Source of the DNA: Akkermansia muciniphila
GTDB taxonomy: Bacteria; Pseudomonadota; Gammaproteobacteria; Burkholderiales; Burkholderiaceae_C
Reading direction: 5' to 3'
DNA: 8,460 nucleotides
NCBI GenBank assembly: GCA_943327015.2
Contig: CALPVM020000090.1
Span: 1 to 8,460, forward strand
A program made the position numbers and the translations under genes. Shown here in pieces: positions 1 to 6,077 of this stretch (position 1 is the first letter of the stretch; every line of letters starts with the position of its first letter). The notes beneath the pieces are model-generated. The model did no database searches. It saw only the letters and a list, made by a program, of their open reading frames with translations, and was not told the origin of the DNA.

Positions 1-1
1 C

Positions 2-631
2 AGTAATATGCTGGGCTGGTCAGGGTTGGGCGGCTTTACCACCTACGGGGTGCAGTTGACCGCTGGCAACATTAATCTGGATGCAGTAGCAAATGAGCAG
101 ACGCAGGATGAAGCCGGGGCGCAAACGCAAGGAAATTTTGCTAAGGTATTTTTTCTGGCCTCCCACCTGCTAAGGCTTACTAAACAGTCTGCGTTATATG
201 GCGCAGCTTCAGCGCAGTATGCTGGCAAAAATCTGGATTCATCCGAAAAATTTGTATTGGGTGGTGCACAGGGTGTGCGGGCTTATCCATCGGGCGAGGG
301 TGCCGGCGATTCTGGCTGGATGTTGAATCTCGAATACCGCTACGAAATCAACAACAAGTGGAGTGCCTTGGGCTTTATGGACTATGGCTCAGTGCAGCAA
401 CGTAAAAAATTGTACGACAACTGGAATAGTTCCAACCCCAATGTGCCCAACAACTACGACCTCTCAGGCGTAGGTGGCTCATTGGCATGGACGCCTGCAC
501 CGGGGCGCCAGGTGATGCTAACGCTTGCCACCCGCACCGGTGACAACCCCGCCCGAGATGCCAATGGCAATAACTCGGACGGCAGGTCTGGCGCTACGCG
601 CCTGTGGTTGCAAAGTACTTTCGCGTTTTAA
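2..631 (+). CDS. TpsB/ShlB/FhaC-family outer-membrane transporter, C-terminal part (5' truncated by window edge)
   Basis: This is the last 209 residues of a 16-stranded beta-barrel of the two-partner secretion type (ShlB/FhaC/HecB), which exports a large TpsA exoprotein across the outer membrane. The reading frame is open from the window edge, so the POTRA domains and first strands lie outside. The visible signature is FVLGGAQGVRAYP followed by a GD-rich turn and LNLEYRYE (about nt 251-345). This matches the L6-loop VRGY/F motif that dips into the barrel in this family, but with Ala in place of the usual Gly. Alternating hydrophobic strands and an ending in FAF, with the terminal Phe typical of BamA-dependent barrels, support the call. 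A TpsA partner is not in the window and would be expected upstream. The stop lies 7 bp from the end of the convergent ohr, with no clear terminator between them. The family is confident; the secreted substrate is unknown. Confidence 0.88.
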   Translation, partial: SNMLGWSGLGGFTTYGVQLTAGNINLDAVANEQTQDEAGAQTQGNFAKVFFLASHLLRLTKQSALYGAASAQYAGKNLDSSEKFVLGGAQGVRAYPSGEGAGDSGWMLNLEYRYEINNKWSALGFMDYGSVQQRKKLYDNWNSSNPNVPNNYDLSGVGGSLAWTPAPGRQVMLTLATRTGDNPARDANGNNSDGRSGATRLWLQSTFAF

Positions 632-638
632 TTTCTGC

Positions 639-1067
639 TTACACCACGGTAATAGTGACTTCAATATTGCCGCGTGTAGCATTGGAGTAAGGGCATACGG
701 CGTGTGCCTTCTCTACCAGTGCTTGGGCAGCAGCGTGCTCCATACCGGGAATACTCACTGCCAGCTGTACTTCAATTCCAAACCCTGCTGGTATTTGCCC
801 AATGCCCACGGTGGCATTGATGCTGGTGTCTGCAGGCAAGGCAATTTTTTGCATGCCCGCTACAAACTTCATGGCACCAATAAAGCAGGCGCTGTAACCT
901 GCGGCAAATAACTGCTCGGGGTTGACGCCGTTGCCAGGGCCGCCCATTTCTTTGGGTACTGCAAGTTTTAAATCCAGTAAACCGTCTGAAGTGCGGGTGG
1001 TGCCATCGCGTCCACCGGTGGATGTGGCGTTGGCTTGGTAAATTACTTTTTCAATTTTGGCGGTCAT
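639..1067 (-). CDS. ohr: organic hydroperoxide resistance protein Ohr (OsmC/Ohr family)
   Basis: This 142-residue protein is the usual size for Ohr, a cytoplasmic homodimeric thiol peroxidase that reduces organic and fatty-acid hydroperoxides to alcohols using lipoylated proteins as reductant. The two redox cysteines are Cys61 (in NPEQLFAAGYSACF) and Cys125 (in AHAVCPYSNATRGN). Arg20 and Glu51 sit where the family keeps its catalytic Arg and Glu. The spacing of all four matches characterised Ohr proteins rather than the OsmC branch. The ATG at 1065-1067 has a strong ribosome binding site, AAGGAA, 6 nt upstream. The gene lies 45 bp downstream of ohrR on the same strand. The gap shows no separate operator-like palindrome, so co-transcription with ohrR and induction by organic peroxide are inferred. 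Confidence 0.96.
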   Translation of the reverse strand: MTAKIEKVIYQANATSTGGRDGTTRTSDGLLDLKLAVPKEMGGPGNGVNPEQLFAAGYSACFIGAMKFVAGMQKIALPADTSINATVGIGQIPAGFGIEVQLAVSIPGMEHAAAQALVEKAHAVCPYSNATRGNIEVTITVV

Positions 1068-1073
1068 GGTGGT

Positions 1074-1079
1074 TTCCTT
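1074..1079 (-). promoter_or_regulatory. ribosome binding site of ohr
   Basis: On the minus strand this reads AAGGAA, 6 nt before the ohr ATG. It is a strong Shine-Dalgarno match and fixes the ohr start. It is stronger than anything visible before ohrR, which would favour higher Ohr output from a shared transcript (inference). Confidence 0.75.
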
Positions 1080-1112
1080 CGGGTTGTGCTCTTGGGTGAG
1101 CGGGTTAAAAAA

Positions 1113-1577
1113 TCATTGCTTTATGCAGTAAGTTATGCGGTTACGGAGTTTTTGCAGTTGCAGGGTGAGCTCATTAAGCTCTGGCTGGGTGCAACCAGAG
1201 GCTTCCATTAAATGGGTGGGAATGTGTTGGGCGGCATTGCGTAACGCTTGGCCGCTTTCTGTTAGAGACACAATAACGCTGCGCTCATCGTCTTTGCTGC
1301 GTTGTCTTGCTAGCCAGCCGCTGGTTTCCATGCGTTTGAGCAAAGGGGTTAAGGTGCCGGAGTCCAGAAATAGGCGATCACCCAAAGAAGAAACGCTTTG
1401 ATGGTCTGTTTCCCAAAGCACCAGTAAAACCAAGTACTGTGGATAGGTGAGCCCCATTGTTTCGAGCAATGGTTTGTAGAGCTTGGTCATGGCCAAGGAC
1501 GATGAATACAAGGCAAAACACAGCTGCTTGTCCAGAAGCAAGGCATTTGATGGGCAGAGTGACTTATTATTTAACAT
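1113..1577 (-). CDS. ohrR: OhrR, MarR-family organic-peroxide-sensing repressor
   Basis: This 154-residue MarR/OhrR winged-helix dimer is the peroxide-responsive repressor of ohr. The sensing cysteine is Cys20 in LDKQLCFALYSSS. Tyr34 and Tyr45 occupy the positions of the tyrosines that hydrogen-bond the reactive Cys in Xanthomonas OhrR. Cys129 lies near the position of the resolving Cys of 2-Cys OhrR proteins, so an intersubunit-disulphide mechanism is likely. The recognition helix and wing region is LDSGTLTPLLKRMETSGWLARQRSKDDERSV (about 71-101), with the conserved wing motif DDERS. I chose the ATG at 1575-1577. An upstream in-frame TTG at 1608-1610 would put the start inside the predicted operator and add 11 unconserved residues. 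The ribosome binding site is weak. The gene is upstream of ohr and diverges from the GMC oxidoreductase gene. Confidence 0.93.
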   Translation of the reverse strand: MLNNKSLCPSNALLLDKQLCFALYSSSLAMTKLYKPLLETMGLTYPQYLVLLVLWETDHQSVSSLGDRLFLDSGTLTPLLKRMETSGWLARQRSKDDERSVIVSLTESGQALRNAAQHIPTHLMEASGCTQPELNELTLQLQKLRNRITYCIKQ

Positions 1578-1592
1578 GCGTCTATTGTAGCG

Positions 1593-1609
1593 TGCAATTA
1601 AATTGTGCA
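1593..1609. promoter_or_regulatory. candidate OhrR operator (AATT-type palindrome)
   Basis: The sequence TGCAATTAAATTGTGCA contains the perfect palindrome CAATTAAATTG (1595-1605) with imperfect TGCA flanks. A neighbouring ATTGTA-GCG-TGCAAT element (1584-1598) shares one arm. OhrR boxes in other bacteria are AT-rich palindromes built on (A)CAATT/AATTG(T) halves, so the match is good. It sits 16 bp upstream of the ohrR ATG, just downstream of a plausible promoter, where bound OhrR would block initiation. Assignment to OhrR is inference from motif and position. Confidence 0.6.
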
Positions 1610-1610
1610 A

Positions 1611-1640
1611 AATATAAATACAGAGCTTAATGCCTAAAAG
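1611..1640 (-). promoter_or_regulatory. possible sigma-70 promoter of ohrR-ohr
   Basis: Read on the minus strand, an AT-rich block contains TATATT (plus-strand 1611-1616) as a possible -10. A weak TTTTAG (1634-1639) lies 17 bp upstream as a possible -35. Transcription would begin close to the palindrome at 1593-1609, consistent with operator overlap. The -35 is poor, so exact boundaries are uncertain. Confidence 0.3.
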
Positions 1641-1643
1641 AGC

Positions 1644-1675
1644 TTGGGGTTAACCCTAATCTGAGTGCGGTTAAC
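1644..1675. repeat. palindrome GGGTTAACCC plus second GGTTAAC copy, possible operator of the GMC gene
   Basis: GGGTTAACCC (1647-1656) is a perfect 10-bp palindrome. It extends to a 16-bp imperfect one (TTGGGGTTAACCCTAA, 1644-1659). A second GGTTAAC begins at 1669, exactly 21 bp after the first copy at 1648, which is two helical turns. The pair lies 38-69 bp upstream of the chosen GMC start, a position suited to a transcription-factor site. It is unlike the AATT palindrome near ohrR, so a different regulator is likely. No recognised consensus was matched. Confidence 0.4.
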
Positions 1676-1699
1676 ATAGTGGTTTGTTGTTTCTGAAAT

Positions 1700-1705
1700 G
1701 GAAAG
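1700..1705 (+). promoter_or_regulatory. ribosome binding site selecting the GMC start at 1713
   Basis: GGAAAG lies 7 nt before the ATG at 1713-1715. An in-frame ATG at 1698 overlaps this site and has no purine-rich sequence upstream (TTTGTTGTTTCTGAA). The downstream ATG is therefore preferred. Confidence 0.6.
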
Positions 1706-1712
1706 TAAAAAC

Positions 1713-3326
1713 ATGACTTCGCATACGTTTGATTACCTGATTGTGGGTGGTGGCTCGGCTGGCTGTGTGCTGGCTGCGCGTTTGTCAGAAGACCCATCTA
1801 TCAACGTTGCGCTGCTGGAAGCTGGTGGCCCGGATGACAGTGTATTTATCCATTGCCCTGCAGGCTTGGCGGTGTTGGCGCAAACAGGGCAGGCCAACTG
1901 GAAATTGAATACGGTACCGCAACCGGGGTTGAATGGTCGCAAGGGCTATCAGCCGCGTGGAAAAACCTTAGGTGGATCCAGCTCCATCAATGCCATGATT
2001 TATATCCGTGGTCAGCGTGAGGACTACGACCATTGGGCTGCGTTGGGTAATGCAGGTTGGTCTTACAACGATGTGTTGCCTTATTTTATAAAGGCTGAAG
2101 ACAATGCGCGGGGTGCTGATGCTTACCATGGCCAAGGTGGCCCATTGCATGTGATGAACTTGACCAGCCCAACACCGTTGAGCTCGGTATTTGTAGAAGC
2201 TGGAAGGCAAGCCGGCTTTGCCGTTAACTCCGACTTCAATGGCATAGGCCAAGAAGGTGTAGGCATGTACCAGGTTACCCACAAAAACGGTGAGCGCTTT
2301 AGCGCAGCCAAGGGCTATCTCAAACCTAACATGGGGCGCCCTAACTTGCATGTGTATACCGGCGCACTTACCACCCAAATATTAATGGAGCATAAGCGTG
2401 CGGTGGGTGTTGAGTTTGTCCACCAAGGGCAAACCAAGCAATTGCGTGCCAGCCGCGAGGTGTTGCTGTGTGCGGGGGCGTTCCAGTCGCCGCAGTTGCT
2501 CATGCTATCGGGGATTGGCCCCAAGCAGCATTTAATGGACAAAGGTATTGCCGTGGTGCACGAGCTATCCGGTGTGGGCGAAAATCTGCATGACCATATT
2601 GATGTGGTGCAAGTGGTCAATGCACCCAAGTTAACTGAAACATTTGGTGTTTCCTTAGCTGGAACGTGGGCTGCCATTAAGGGTATTTTTGAGTGGCGCA
2701 AAAAGCGCACTGGCATGTTAACCTCCAACATTGCAGAGGCTGGTGGTTTTGTTAAAAGCCAGCCCGTCGAAAAGCGCCCGGATATTCAATTCCACTTTGT
2801 GGTGGGCAAGTTGGTAAACCATGGTCGCACTCCGGTGCTGGGGCATGGGTATTCGTGCCATGTGTGCTTGCTGCGCCCCTTGAGCCGCGGTAGCGTAAAA
2901 CTTGCCAGCAAAGACCCTTTTGATACACCGCTGATTGACCTTAACTTTTTGGGTGAGCGCGACGACATGGATCGCATGATTCGTGCTTTCAAAATCATGC
3001 GTAATGTTTTGCAGCAGCCGGTGCTTGCGCGTTTGGGTGGTAAAGAAGCGCCCAGATCAGCCAGTGCCAACAGTGATATTGAGATTGAGCAGTTTATTCG
3101 TAACTACGCAGATACGGTGTACCACCCGGTCGGCAGTTGCCGTATGGGCAATGGCCCGATGGATGTGGTGGATGCGCAGCTTCGAGTGCACGGCTTGCAA
3201 GGTTTGCGCGTGGTAGATGCGTCCATTATGCCGGAGGTTGTGAGTGGCAACACCAACGCACCGGTGATCATGATTGCCGAAAAAGCGGCTGACATGATTA
3301 AAGCGGCACAACAAGCGGTTTCATAA
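1713..3326 (+). CDS. GMC-family FAD-dependent oxidoreductase (alcohol/choline dehydrogenase-like)
   Basis: This 537-residue cytoplasmic flavoenzyme has no signal peptide. The N-terminal FAD site is a GxGxxG Rossmann loop (LIVGGGSAGCVL; Gly12, 14, 17) with Glu36 in LLEAGG for the adenosine ribose. GMC signature 1 is PRGKTLGGSSSINAMIYIRG (81-100). Signature 2 is GAFQSPQLLMLSGIG (255-269). The catalytic pair is His471 in YHPVGSCRMG and Asn515 in SGNTNAPVIMIAEKAADMI, with the same 44-residue separation as His466/Asn510 of choline oxidase. These enzymes oxidise primary alcohols such as choline or aliphatic alcohols to aldehydes. The overall layout resembles AlkJ/BetA-type dehydrogenases, but the substrate cannot be read from sequence. 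An alternative start at 1698 adds MESKN. The gene diverges from ohrR; a link to peroxide or aldehyde metabolism is only suggested by position. Confidence 0.94.
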   Translation: MTSHTFDYLIVGGGSAGCVLAARLSEDPSINVALLEAGGPDDSVFIHCPAGLAVLAQTGQANWKLNTVPQPGLNGRKGYQPRGKTLGGSSSINAMIYIRGQREDYDHWAALGNAGWSYNDVLPYFIKAEDNARGADAYHGQGGPLHVMNLTSPTPLSSVFVEAGRQAGFAVNSDFNGIGQEGVGMYQVTHKNGERFSAAKGYLKPNMGRPNLHVYTGALTTQILMEHKRAVGVEFVHQGQTKQLRASREVLLCAGAFQSPQLLMLSGIGPKQHLMDKGIAVVHELSGVGENLHDHIDVVQVVNAPKLTETFGVSLAGTWAAIKGIFEWRKKRTGMLTSNIAEAGGFVKSQPVEKRPDIQFHFVVGKLVNHGRTPVLGHGYSCHVCLLRPLSRGSVKLASKDPFDTPLIDLNFLGERDDMDRMIRAFKIMRNVLQQPVLARLGGKEAPRSASANSDIEIEQFIRNYADTVYHPVGSCRMGNGPMDVVDAQLRVHGLQGLRVVDASIMPEVVSGNTNAPVIMIAEKAADMIKAAQQAVS

Positions 3327-3354
3327 ACGCCATGGCTTAAATTTTGCTTTCTTG

Positions 3355-3372
3355 CATTGATGAATATCAATG
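3355..3372 (+). repeat. inverted repeat before the Cache protein gene
   Basis: CATTGAT-GAAT-ATCAATG has two perfect 7-bp arms around a 4-nt loop. It ends 2 nt before the Shine-Dalgarno sequence of the next gene. It could be an operator, or an mRNA hairpin that affects ribosome access. No T-run follows, so it is not an intrinsic terminator for the GMC gene. Confidence 0.45.
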
Positions 3373-3374
3373 TC

Positions 3375-3379
3375 AGGAG
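3375..3379 (+). promoter_or_regulatory. ribosome binding site selecting the start at 3385
   Basis: AGGAG lies 5 nt upstream of the ATG at 3385. An in-frame ATG at 3370 would include this site in the coding region, and it falls inside the inverted repeat, so the later ATG is preferred. Confidence 0.7.
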
Positions 3380-3384
3380 AGCGT

Positions 3385-4413
3385 ATGTCTGAAGCTGTAC
3401 AAATCGTGGAGCTATCGCGAAAAGTGGGGGCGATAGCAGATCAAAAAATATCACGCATTGTCCACATCAACCGCGAGGCAAAATACTTGGCACTCAATGC
3501 TTTGATAGAGGCTGCGCGGGCGGGTCCATCCGGCCGCGGTTTTGGCGTAGTGGCCAATCAACTTAAGCATATATCTGAACAAATTTCAGACATTTCCGGC
3601 CAACTAACTACCGATTTATCGGGCTCTATCGCTGAGCTGTTGGATTTGGGTGACACCATGATCACGCAAATGCAATCGTACCAAGGGTCGCGATTGGCAG
3701 ATATGTCACTAAATATGATTGAGGTGATGGATCGCAATTTGTACGAACGATCTTGTGATGTGCGCTGGTGGGCAACCGATGCTGCCGTAGTTGACGCACT
3801 GATGGAACCCGGTGATGAAACTGCCACGTTTGCATCCAGCCGTTTAGGTGTAATTCTGGAAAGTTACACGGTGTATATTGATTTGTGGATTTTGGATGCG
3901 CGGGGATACGTAGTTGCTAACGGCAGGCCCCAGCAGTACCCGCATGTGCAGGGGCGCAGCTTAGGCGGTGTGCCATGGTTTAAAGATGCCATGGCGACAG
4001 CCAATGGCGGAGAGTATGTTGCGGCCGATGTGCAAACTTCGCGTTTACTGAACAATGCGCCGGTAGCTACGTATGCCACAGCCATACGCAGCGAGGGTAG
4101 TGCCAGTGGCGAACCGATTGGTGTTTTGGCTATATTTTTTGATTGGGCACCGCAGGCACAAGCCATTGTGAATAGCGTTAACCTATCAGAAGAAGAGCGT
4201 AAAAAAGCACGTTGTATGCTGGTGGACTCCCAGCATCGCATTTTGGCGAGCTCGGATGGTGAAGGTGTACTGACGGAACAAGTCGATCTGCAAAGCAATG
4301 GAGAAGCACGTGGGTTCTATAAAGACAAAGATGGCAAGCTAGTGGGATACTCCATCACGCCAGGGTATGAAACCTACAAAGGTATGGGTTGGTACGGGGT
4401 CATTCAAATGTAA
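3385..4413 (+). CDS. soluble chemoreceptor-like protein: MCP signalling tip fused to a C-terminal double Cache domain
   Basis: This 342-residue protein has no signal peptide and no transmembrane segment. Residues about 10-90 form a helical hairpin resembling the cytoplasmic tip of methyl-accepting chemotaxis proteins. The core, INREAKYLALNALIEAARAG then GRGFGVVANQLKHISEQ (29-66), matches the conserved E-x-ARAG turn that binds CheA/CheW. The arms are short and I see no room for normal methylation helices. Residues about 117-342 look like a double Cache sensor: membrane-distal-like module VRWWATDAAVV...YIDLWILDARGYVVANGR...WFKDAM, then a second module RCMLVDSQHRILASSDG...GYSITPGYETYKGMGWYGVI. 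Normal chemoreceptors have Cache first, outside the membrane; here the order is reversed and everything appears cytoplasmic. A role as an intracellular ligand sensor feeding a Che-type array is inferred. The ligand is unknown. It is probably co-transcribed with greB 18 bp downstream. Confidence 0.8.
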   Translation: MSEAVQIVELSRKVGAIADQKISRIVHINREAKYLALNALIEAARAGPSGRGFGVVANQLKHISEQISDISGQLTTDLSGSIAELLDLGDTMITQMQSYQGSRLADMSLNMIEVMDRNLYERSCDVRWWATDAAVVDALMEPGDETATFASSRLGVILESYTVYIDLWILDARGYVVANGRPQQYPHVQGRSLGGVPWFKDAMATANGGEYVAADVQTSRLLNNAPVATYATAIRSEGSASGEPIGVLAIFFDWAPQAQAIVNSVNLSEEERKKARCMLVDSQHRILASSDGEGVLTEQVDLQSNGEARGFYKDKDGKLVGYSITPGYETYKGMGWYGVIQM

Positions 4414-4431
4414 GGGCTACAATTTGCAGGT

Positions 4432-4995
4432 ATGTCGCAACCAGTACCTAATAGCCCCTCCAATGATGAGGAAGAACTTCAACTCCCCGCATTACCTGCG
4501 GGTAGCAAAAATTACATCACACCACAGGGCTTTGCACGATTGCAAAAAGAACTGCTGGAGCTGATTGACGTAGAACGCCCCAAAGTGGTGGACGTAGTGC
4601 ATTGGGCTGCAAGCAACGGTGACCGATCTGAAAACGGCGACTACATCTACGGCAAAAAACGGCTGCGCGAGATTGACCGCAGAATTCGTTTTTTAACCAA
4701 ACGCCTAGAAATTGCTGAGGTGACCGACCCTGCGCTGCACTATGGTAACGACCAGATTTTTTTTGGCGCCACGGTGACTTATTGCGAGGAAGATGGCACA
4801 GAGCGCACTATCCGGATAGTGGGCATCGATGAGTCCGACAGTTTGCAGGGCGATGTCAGCTGGATTTCACCCGTTGCCCGCACCTTGCTCAAAGCGCGGG
4901 AGGGTGATGAGGTTAAGCTGGTCATGCCCGGGCGTGTAGGCTTGATTGAAGTTTTAAAGGTGGAATATCCGCCAGCCTTAGCGGCGCGTAAGTAG
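4432..4995 (+). CDS. greB: transcription elongation factor GreB
   Basis: GreB enters the secondary channel of backtracked RNA polymerase and stimulates cleavage of the nascent transcript. The 187-residue protein has the GreA/GreB N-terminal coiled coil (about 27-98). The acidic tip is NGDRSENGDYIYGKKRLREIDRRIRFLTKRLE, with Asp64 and Glu67 as the metal-positioning residues. The YIYGKKRLREIDRR signature points to GreB rather than GreA. A C-terminal FKBP-like domain follows (about 107-182, ending in VMPGRVGLIEVLKVEY). It is about 29 residues longer than E. coli GreB because of an acidic, Pro-rich N-terminal extension. The start ATG has only a weak site (GCAGG, close by), but no better in-frame start was seen. 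The last 18 bp overlap the end of convergent queA. It contains a 16-bp perfect palindrome at 4806-4821. Confidence 0.95.
   Translation: MSQPVPNSPSNDEEELQLPALPAGSKNYITPQGFARLQKELLELIDVERPKVVDVVHWAASNGDRSENGDYIYGKKRLREIDRRIRFLTKRLEIAEVTDPALHYGNDQIFFGATVTYCEEDGTERTIRIVGIDESDSLQGDVSWISPVARTLLKAREGDEVKLVMPGRVGLIEVLKVEYPPALAARK
4806..4821. repeat. 16-bp perfect palindrome inside greB
   Basis: CACTATCCGGATAGTG equals its own reverse complement. Two further base pairs match outside one mismatched pair on each side (4803-4804 with 4823-4824). It falls in codons for T-I-R-I-V of the C-terminal domain. Having no central loop, it is more like a protein binding site than an RNA hairpin. It may be chance: roughly one such site is expected per several windows of this size. 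Confidence 0.5.
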
Positions 4996-6027
4996 CATGG
5001 CATCGCCATAGCTAAAGAAACGGTAGCTTTGGGCAATGGCATGGGTATACAGCTGCATGATGTGCTCATAACCTGCAAAAGCACTTACCAACATCATCAA
5101 CGTAGATTTAGGTAGGTGAAAGTTAGTAATCAGCCCATCTACCACCTTAAACGCAAAGCCCGGTGTAATAAATATGTTGGTATCGCCCTGGGTTTGCCCG
5201 GTTTGCGCCCACGACTCCAAGGTGCGCACAGAGGTAGTACCTACGGCAATAACGCGGCATCCAGCGGCTTTGGTGTTTGCTATGGTCTGTTGGGTTTCGG
5301 GTGAAATGCTGTACCACTCGCTGTGCATCTGGTGCTCGGCCAAGTTTTCAGTTTTAACCGGCTGAAACGTGCCAGCCCCAACATGCAGTGTTACAAATGC
5401 CTTTTTTACCCCCATGCTGTCTAGCGTTTCAAAAAGTGCATCGTCAAAATGCAAGGCAGCAGTAGGCGCAGCAACGGCACCCGGGTTTTTGGCAAATACG
5501 GTTTGGTAGCGTTGAGCGTCTTCTGCCGAGTCAGAGTGTGTGATGTAAGGTGGCAAAGGCAAATGGCCGTGGCGCTCCATCAAGGTGTAGGGGTCATCGC
5601 CGCTGTGGTTGGACAGCACAAACCTAAAAAGCGTGCCGTTGTTATCTGGCCAGCGGCCGAGCAAGGTGGCGCTAAAGCCATCGTTGTGGCCACTGGCGCA
5701 TTCGAGCGTGAGGGTGGTGCCTACTTCCGGCTTTTTACTCACCCGCATGTGCGCAACCACCTGATTGCCATTAAGCACGCGCTCCACTAACAGCTCTACT
5801 TTGCCGCCAGAAGGTTTAGAACCAAAAAGACGGGCGTTGATGACTTTGGTGTCGTTAAACACCAGCAAGTCGCCTGCGCGCAACAGGCCGGGCAGATCAC
5901 GAAATATACGATCCACTGGATTAGATGCGGTGCCATCCAGCAGGCGCGAAGCCGAACGTTGCGGAGCAGGGTGCTGCGCAATCAATGCTTCTGGAAGCTG
6001 AAAGTCAAAATCACTCAGGGTAAACAT
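4978..6027 (-). CDS. queA: QueA, S-adenosylmethionine:tRNA ribosyltransferase-isomerase
   Basis: QueA transfers and rearranges the ribose of S-adenosylmethionine onto preQ1 at the wobble position of GUN-anticodon tRNAs, making epoxyqueuosine. The 349-residue protein covers the whole family length. Conserved blocks include LVFNDTKVINARL (55-67), HLPLPPYI (155-162), AQRYQTVFAKNPGAVAAPTAALHF (171-194), FVTLHVGAGTFQPV (211-224), GTTSVRTLES (263-272), TNFHLPKSTLMMLVSAFAGYE (301-321) and YRFFSYGDAMLL (335-346). The chosen ATG gives MFTLSDFDFQLPEALIAQHP, the usual QueA beginning. The frame stays open to 6201, but that extension is unlike QueA and overlaps the Uma2 gene. The ribosome binding site is weak (AGAG). 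The gene lies 50 bp downstream of the Uma2 gene on the same strand. No preQ1 riboswitch pattern was recognised in the leader. Confidence 0.97.
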   Translation of the reverse strand: MFTLSDFDFQLPEALIAQHPAPQRSASRLLDGTASNPVDRIFRDLPGLLRAGDLLVFNDTKVINARLFGSKPSGGKVELLVERVLNGNQVVAHMRVSKKPEVGTTLTLECASGHNDGFSATLLGRWPDNNGTLFRFVLSNHSGDDPYTLMERHGHLPLPPYITHSDSAEDAQRYQTVFAKNPGAVAAPTAALHFDDALFETLDSMGVKKAFVTLHVGAGTFQPVKTENLAEHQMHSEWYSISPETQQTIANTKAAGCRVIAVGTTSVRTLESWAQTGQTQGDTNIFITPGFAFKVVDGLITNFHLPKSTLMMLVSAFAGYEHIMQLYTHAIAQSYRFFSYGDAMLLTRR

Positions 6028-6077
6028 ACGCTCTGTCGGTTGTAAAGAGGTGGGCATTTCAATAAAAACAGGAAAAA

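Noticed and set aside
589..602. GC-rich stem GGCGC-TAC-GCGCC as terminator of the TpsB gene
   Set aside because: It lies within the coding region about 30 bp before the stop and is not followed by a T-run.
525..911. 128-residue open frame crossing the TpsB/ohr junction
   Set aside because: It overlaps two well-supported genes in other frames, is Cys-rich without domain features, and has no ribosome binding site of note.
1578..1610. TTG start for ohrR at 1608-1610
   Set aside because: It lacks a ribosome binding site, adds residues not seen in OhrR, and would place the start inside the predicted operator.
6028..6077. preQ1 riboswitch before queA
   Set aside because: The 50-nt gap shows no preQ1-type hairpin and tail pattern; it is a T-rich stretch following the Uma2 stop codon.
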